Source: DATAVB01 sp040414495
GTDB lineage: Bacteria; Actinomycetota; Actinomycetes; Mycobacteriales; QHCD01
Reading direction: 5' to 3'
DNA length: 36,455 nt
Assembly (NCBI GenBank): GCA_040414495.1
Contig: JBEDUI010000089.1
Span: 1-36,455 of the forward strand
Position numbers and translations under genes: made by a program. Position 1 is the stretch's first letter, and the number at the start of each line of letters is the position of its first letter. This document shows positions 32,864-36,455 of the stretch, piece by piece. The notes beneath the pieces are model-generated. The model had not been told where the DNA came from. It was given only the letters and a program-made list of their open reading frames with translations, and made no database searches.

Positions 32864-33484
32864 TCAGTAGTTGCCGTACCCGCCATTTCCGCCACCACCG
32901 CCGCTGGAGGACGATTGCGTCGGCGTGGTCGCCTTCCCTGTGGCGCCGGCCGCATGCCACATGAAGTGGTTGCTACCGAATGCATCGCTGAAATTGTTGC
33001 CCTTCGCGTCACCGGCCGCCGAGTCGAGCTTGAACGTGTACAGCGGGGCGCCGTTGTACGTGACCTGCAGTTTGCCGTTGTCGGATCGTTTGATCGTCCC
33101 GAGCTTGCCCGTCACGCCGTGCGGGGTCTGGACCGACGTGCTGGAGGTGGTCAGCGGGAACCAGAAACCAAGGCAGGATCCGGTACAAAGGATTTTTCCT
33201 GACTTCTCCTGATCGGAAAAGTAGAGCGTCTTGCCCGAGGAGTCGACCAACGTCTGGCCGGCACCGGACTGATTCTTTACGGAAACGACAGCATTGCCGC
33301 TGCCCTGTGAGCTGGCCTGTCCGCCGCCGCCAGTGCTTGCGCTGCCGCTGTTTCCGCTCGATCCGCCGCCGCAGGCCGCCAGCACGGTTGCGGCCGCGAA
33401 TACGGTCGCCGCCGGCGCAAGCCCTCGGCGAAATATTCCACTGCGAAGCAATGTGGCGGTATTGGCGGTAAATGTTGTAGTCAC
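32864..33484 (-). CDS. Secreted repeat lipoprotein (COG4315/Lipoprotein_15 type)
   Basis: A 206-residue lipoprotein: lipobox VLAAC (C38), a Gly/Ser linker, then two copies of the family repeat. The first contains SSGKTLYFSDQE and CTGSCLGFWFPL; the second APLYTFKLD and FMWHAAG. A Gly/Ser-rich tail ends NGGYGNY. The family has no proven function but often accompanies redox or sigma/anti-sigma genes. Start: GTG 33484 with AAAGGA (33492-33497 on the other strand) 7 nt upstream. The promoter 33532-33559 leaves a leader of about 40 nt. Confidence 0.88.
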   Translation of the reverse strand: MTTTFTANTATLLRSGIFRRGLAPAATVFAAATVLAACGGGSSGNSGSASTGGGGQASSQGSGNAVVSVKNQSGAGQTLVDSSGKTLYFSDQEKSGKILCTGSCLGFWFPLTTSSTSVQTPHGVTGKLGTIKRSDNGKLQVTYNGAPLYTFKLDSAAGDAKGNNFSDAFGSNHFMWHAAGATGKATTPTQSSSSGGGGGNGGYGNY

Positions 33485-33531
33485 CCAAATATCCTTTCGG
33501 CCGTCGGAAACTAAACAAGCCGTCGTAGGGA

Positions 33532-33559
33532 GATACGCCAGGGGCGGAGAACTGGTTCA
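33532..33559 (-). promoter_or_regulatory. SigL-type promoter of the lipoprotein-SCO operon
   Basis: On the minus strand TGAACC (33559-33554) and CGTATC (33537-33532) are spaced by 16 bp. From memory, the Mycobacterium tuberculosis SigL consensus is TGAACC-N16-18-CGTgtc. Transcription would start near 33525. Confidence 0.7.
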
Positions 33560-33595
33560 ACTGGACACGGCAGAGCGCTTGCCGGACAACACGAA

Positions 33596-33623
33596 TGAAC
33601 CGGTTACGCGTGGGTGGCGTAGT
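33596..33623 (+). promoter_or_regulatory. SigL-type autoregulatory promoter of the sigma factor gene
   Basis: TGAACC (33596-33601) and CGTAGT (33618-33623) with the same 16-bp spacing as the divergent promoter. The -10 ends 7 nt before GTG 33631, so the transcript should begin at or next to the start codon. This implies a leaderless sigma mRNA. Confidence 0.7.
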
Positions 33624-33630
33624 TAACCAT

Positions 33631-34152
33631 GTGGCTGAGGGCACGACGCATGACGAGGAATTCCTCGGTGTGCTGTATCGCCGATACTACCGTGGGTTAT
33701 TGAATTACACCCTACGGTTGACCAACGGCGATCAGCATCAGGCCGAGGACATCACGCAGGAAACGCTCCTGCGTGCCTGGCAGCATGCGGATTCACTGGA
33801 TCCGAACAGCGCGTTGCGTTGGCTCTATACGGTCGCCCGCAATCTCGCTATTTCCACCCTCCATCGTGGACCGCGAGCCCGATCGACCGAAACCAACCTC
33901 GACCAGGCCGAATCCATTGCCACCGATGATGACCTCGACCGCATTCTGGAGAGTTGGCAGGTACTCGAGGCGCTCGGCGGTTTGAGCGACAATCATCGTC
34001 GCGTCCTCATTGAATTGTTCTATCACCGCAAATCGATTGCCGAAGCAGCCGCCACGCTCGGTGTGCCGTCGGGAACGGTGAAATCTCGCAGCTACTACGC
34101 CTTGCGAGCTCTGCGCGATGTCTTGCAGGAGCGAGGGGGTTTCGCACCATGA
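33631..34152 (+). CDS. sigL: ECF sigma factor, SigL-like
   Basis: A 173-residue sigma factor. Region 2 reads LLNYTLRLTNGDQHQAEDITQETLLRAWQH, close to mycobacterial SigL as I recall it; region 4 is GLSDNHRRVLIELFYHRKSIAEAAATLGVPSGTVKSRSYYALRAL. An in-frame ATG at 33595 would add 12 residues, but a SigL-type promoter covers exactly that stretch (33596-33623), so GTG 33631 is chosen. It overlaps the anti-sigma gene by 4 bp (ATGA). Likely targets are itself and the divergent lipoprotein-SCO operon, both of which carry the same promoter motif. Confidence 0.88.
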   Translation: MAEGTTHDEEFLGVLYRRYYRGLLNYTLRLTNGDQHQAEDITQETLLRAWQHADSLDPNSALRWLYTVARNLAISTLHRGPRARSTETNLDQAESIATDDDLDRILESWQVLEALGGLSDNHRRVLIELFYHRKSIAEAAATLGVPSGTVKSRSYYALRALRDVLQERGGFAP

Positions 34153-34787
34153 ATTGTCCTGTCACCGTCGAGATCGGCGCGTATCTGCTCGGTGCCGCGA
34201 GTCCAGCGGACAGAATGCGGATCCAGGCGCATCTGCACGACTGCCCGCACTGCCAACGGGACCTGATCGAACTTTCGTCGCTGCCAGGGCTGCTCTGGCG
34301 TGTCACCCCCTCTGACGTTCCGGACCCAGCCGCCGACGACGTAACGACGGCATCGCCGGCCAAACGCGGCATCTGGGGATCGAACCGACGACGCCGGCAA
34401 TGGCTGCTCGCGGCCGCCGCCGCGCTCATCGTCGCCGGTGGAACGACCGGCGGGCTACTGGCGACCAGTAATCCGTCGAAATCCACCGCGGTGATTTCCG
34501 GCACCGATCCGGCCACCGGTCTGCAGGCCACCGTCCGGATGCATCCGGAGAGCTGGGGCACCGAGGTCGACCTGCAACTCGGTGACCTGCCGCGAAACGC
34601 GTGGTGCCAGCTCGTGGTGCATACCCGCGACGGAAAGCAGGAAGTCGCCGGTTCCTGGTCGGCGCCAGCGCAATCGGGAACGGCGGAGCTGCCCACGGCC
34701 ACATCGTTCAAGCTCTCCGATATCGCCTCGATGGCCGTAATCACCAACGGCGGAAAGCAACTCATCAACCTGACCAAATCCAGCTAG
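34149..34787 (+). CDS. Zinc-type anti-sigma factor (RslA-like)
   Basis: A 212-residue membrane protein. The N-terminal anti-sigma domain begins MNCPVTVEIGAYLLGAASPADR and has the ZAS motif H28-x3-C32-x2-C35 (HLHDCPHC). One membrane helix follows (~84-104), then an extracytoplasmic domain with PESWGTEVDLQLGDL, WCQLVVHTRDGKQEVAGSW and SDIASMAV, as in RslA-type partners of SigL. It would hold the sigma factor inactive until thiol oxidation or another signal releases zinc. ATG 34149 overlaps the sigma stop codon. Confidence 0.92.
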   Translation: MNCPVTVEIGAYLLGAASPADRMRIQAHLHDCPHCQRDLIELSSLPGLLWRVTPSDVPDPAADDVTTASPAKRGIWGSNRRRRQWLLAAAAALIVAGGTTGGLLATSNPSKSTAVISGTDPATGLQATVRMHPESWGTEVDLQLGDLPRNAWCQLVVHTRDGKQEVAGSWSAPAQSGTAELPTATSFKLSDIASMAVITNGGKQLINLTKSS

Positions 34788-34874
34788 GACGTATCGCTTG
34801 AATCCTGGTCGTCGCGCGGCAGCCCGAGGATTCGAGAGCCACGTCCTACCCCGACGTCGGGAAGGTCCACGCGC

Positions 34875-35369
34875 ATGACCAGTAATTCGACCGAACGAGT
34901 ACCGGACCGCACTTCACACAATCGGCGCAAGACCGATCGGTCCACAGTGGCCATTCGCATAGCGCTACGCACGATTGTGGCAGCTGGGTTGATAACCGAT
35001 GCATGGGTTCATTTCGACCTGGCTCCGACCTACGACGTGGTGAAAGCGCAGATCAGCGAGGGAACGTTATTCCGGCTCGAGGCGGTTGTCGCCGGGGTCG
35101 CGGCATTGCTGGTTCTCGCCGTACAGCGCCGGATCACGCTCGTGATCGGATTTGTGGTGGCCGCCAGTGCGATAGCGGCGCTGCTGCTGAGCACGTATGC
35201 CCACCCCGGGCAGATCGGTCCGCTGCCCGACATGTACGAACCGACCTGGTTCGGGGAGAAGCGGCTTGCCCTAGTGGCCGAAACCGTAGCAGCAGTGGCC
35301 GCGCTGGCCGGGCTGGCGTGGGAAACCCTTACCCAACGCCGCCTGTCCGCCGTAGACAGTCCACAGTAG
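34875..35369 (+). CDS. Four-helix membrane protein of unknown function
   Basis: A 164-residue protein with a charged, Ser/Arg-rich cytoplasmic start (~1-25) and four hydrophobic segments, including GLITDAWVHFDLAPTYD and an outside loop YAHPGQIGPLPDMYEPTWFGEK. The His/Asp-containing loops could bind a metal or cofactor, but I recognise no family. ATG 34875 has AAGG upstream. It lies 87 bp after the anti-sigma gene on the same strand, with a weak GAATCC/GGATTC inverted repeat between, so it may or may not be in the sigma operon. Confidence 0.75.
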   Translation: MTSNSTERVPDRTSHNRRKTDRSTVAIRIALRTIVAAGLITDAWVHFDLAPTYDVVKAQISEGTLFRLEAVVAGVAALLVLAVQRRITLVIGFVVAASAIAALLLSTYAHPGQIGPLPDMYEPTWFGEKRLALVAETVAAVAALAGLAWETLTQRRLSAVDSPQ

Positions 35370-35382
35370 ACAGCAGCGCGGT

Positions 35383-35697
35383 CTAGCGGCGGTGTTTTAC
35401 CGCCCGTCCCGGACTCAACACACCCGCCTCCGAGCCATGACTCAGCACTGCCCAGCGGGATTGGCTCGACAGTACGGAACCCAGGCTCAGCCAGCTGCCG
35501 ATCGACAACGCCGACAACGCCGAGCCGACACTGGCCAACGACGCGTACGAGCCGACTCCGCCGATGGACGCGAACGATCCCACGCTGCCGATCGACAGGA
35601 ACGAGCCGCGCGAACCGATCGAAAGATACGAGCCGCTGGAACCGATCGAGAGCACGGAGTCACGCGACCACAGCGACCAGCGCGAGCCATTTGACAT
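35383..35697 (-). CDS. Ser/Gly nonapeptide-repeat protein
   Basis: A 104-residue protein. After MSNGSRWSLWSRDSVL come about seven tandem 9-residue units: SIGSSGSYL, SIGSRGSFL, SIGSVGSFA, SIGGVGSYA, SLASVGSAL, SALSIGSWL, SLGSVLSSQ. The regular spacing of small residues and one aromatic or aliphatic pair suggests a beta-solenoid or amyloid-like stack. No signal peptide or membrane helix. Similar SIGS-repeat proteins occur in other actinobacteria as far as I recall, without assigned function. Start: ATG 35697; a GTG at 35727 is possible. The stop lies 14 bp from the stop of the convergent membrane protein gene. Confidence 0.75.
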   Translation of the reverse strand: MSNGSRWSLWSRDSVLSIGSSGSYLSIGSRGSFLSIGSVGSFASIGGVGSYASLASVGSALSALSIGSWLSLGSVLSSQSRWAVLSHGSEAGVLSPGRAVKHRR

Positions 35698-35842
35698 AGG
35701 ACCCAGCGTGCCAGGGCGACCCGGCACGGCCTAGGCCCATCCGGCCGAGGGTGTTCCGGACCGACTAGATTATGAGCGTGATGACCGAGATGGCGACGTG
35801 TGTCCGGAGCGCCAGCCATCGCTCGACCTGTCGGAGGAATCC

Positions 35843-36424
35843 ATGCCTGTACCGCCGATCACCCCGGCCTCGACCGGCCTGCTCGTCATGGATTTGCAGG
35901 CAGGAATTCTGAGCAATATCCCGGGTGCGGATGCACTGGTGGAGCGGGTCAATGCGGTGCTGGCCGAGGTGCGTAAGCACGACATGTTCGTCGGCGTGGT
36001 CCAGGTCGCATTCACCCCTGAGGACTACGAGCGAATTCCCGAACGCAATCTCTCATTCAGTCAGATTTCCCGAGCCGGCCGGCTCGCCATCGACGATCCG
36101 AGCTCGGCATCGTACGAAACCCTTGACCTGCAAGGGAATGAGCCCATATTTCGCAAGACCCGGGTTGGCGCGTTCAGTACGACCAACCTCGCGGATACCT
36201 TGGAGCACAAGCAGATCGACACGCTGGTATTGGCCGGTGTCGCCACGAGCGGCGTCGTTCTGTCCACAGTGCGCGATGCCGCCGACCGGGATTTCGGCCT
36301 GATCGTGTTGGCCGATTGTTGCCTCGATCGGGACGTGGAGGTGCACCGGGTGCTGTTGGAGAAGGTGCTGCCCCGCCAGGCGCATGTGTTGTCCAGTGAG
36401 GAATTCCTGCAGGCGCTCAGCTGA
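35843..36424 (+). CDS. Isochorismatase-fold protein lacking the catalytic cysteine
   Basis: A 193-residue protein of the cysteine-hydrolase (isochorismatase/nicotinamidase) fold. The general base D17 is in LLVMDLQ and the lysine K105 in FRKTRVGAFSTTNL. The nucleophile segment reads GVATSGVVLSTVRDA; in active hydrolases the seventh residue is Cys, here V138. CysCys at 159-160 is elsewhere in the fold. True isochorismatases also lack the Cys, so a hydrolase role without a thiol nucleophile is possible. ATG 35843 has GGAGGA upstream; an earlier in-frame ATG at 35798 does not. Confidence 0.85.
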   Translation: MPVPPITPASTGLLVMDLQAGILSNIPGADALVERVNAVLAEVRKHDMFVGVVQVAFTPEDYERIPERNLSFSQISRAGRLAIDDPSSASYETLDLQGNEPIFRKTRVGAFSTTNLADTLEHKQIDTLVLAGVATSGVVLSTVRDAADRDFGLIVLADCCLDRDVEVHRVLLEKVLPRQAHVLSSEEFLQALS

Positions 36425-36455
36425 CACGCAATTTTACGAGACAAGCTCGGCCAGC

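Noticed and set aside
33595..33630. ATG 33595 as start of the SigL-like sigma factor
   Set aside because: No ribosome site, and the segment coincides with a TGAACC-N16-CGTAGT promoter matching the divergent one. GTG 33631 gives a normal sigma length.

Overview
The window is high-GC DNA of an actinobacterium (Actinomycetota). This rests on frequent GTG starts, 4-base GTGA/ATGA gene overlaps, three sigma/anti-sigma style loci (SigE-family, SigJ-family, SigL-type), a NarL-type two-component pair, DUF222 (13E12-type) debris and an apparently leaderless sigma factor gene. I cannot name a genus. No rRNA, tRNA, CRISPR array, transposase, integrase or plasmid/phage gene was seen, so it reads as chromosomal accessory DNA.

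Layout. 1-1302: tail of a short-chain dehydrogenase with a changed active site and a TIM-barrel sugar isomerase/epimerase-like protein. 1284-4764: a histidine kinase/response regulator pair divergent from an ABC-2 transporter. 5012-7654: a second ABC exporter made of one ATPase and two different permeases. 7779-8591: a secreted GH16 beta-glucanase-like enzyme. 8628-21096: the main metabolic block, with two family-5 solute-binding lipoproteins, two phytanoyl-CoA-dioxygenase-like (Fe/2-oxoglutarate) enzymes, an AraC-type regulator, a full Dpp/Opp-type importer (two permeases, two ATPases), a small membrane protein and a prolipoprotein diacylglyceryl transferase. Upstream of the importer lie two pairs of near-identical 10-bp direct repeats, each spaced exactly 21 bp, next to a good -35/-10 promoter. 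I read this as the AraC protein's operator.

21207-22942: a SigE-family sigma factor between two proline/threonine-rich repeat proteins. 23091-27279: a SigJ-family sigma factor with an FMN azoreductase, a small divergent protein, a GH32 fructosidase and a DksA-like protein that has lost its zinc cysteines. 27312-32014: a decayed stretch with an ABC-transporter remnant, a truncated DUF222 gene, an ABM monooxygenase, an NPP-type phosphodiesterase, a YCII protein and two short tandem-repeat arrays (4 x 13 bp and almost 5 x 18 bp).

32015-36424: a SigL-type sigma/anti-sigma operon divergent from a secreted lipoprotein plus SCO1-like gene. Both directions carry a TGAACC-N16-CGTA promoter. Then come a small membrane protein, a protein made of 9-residue Ser/Gly repeats and an isochorismatase-fold protein without its nucleophilic cysteine.

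The most notable points are the AraC/PhyH/importer locus with its operator array and the paired SigL-type promoters, which also decide the sigma factor start. All functions are inferred from reading motifs by eye; no database search was possible.
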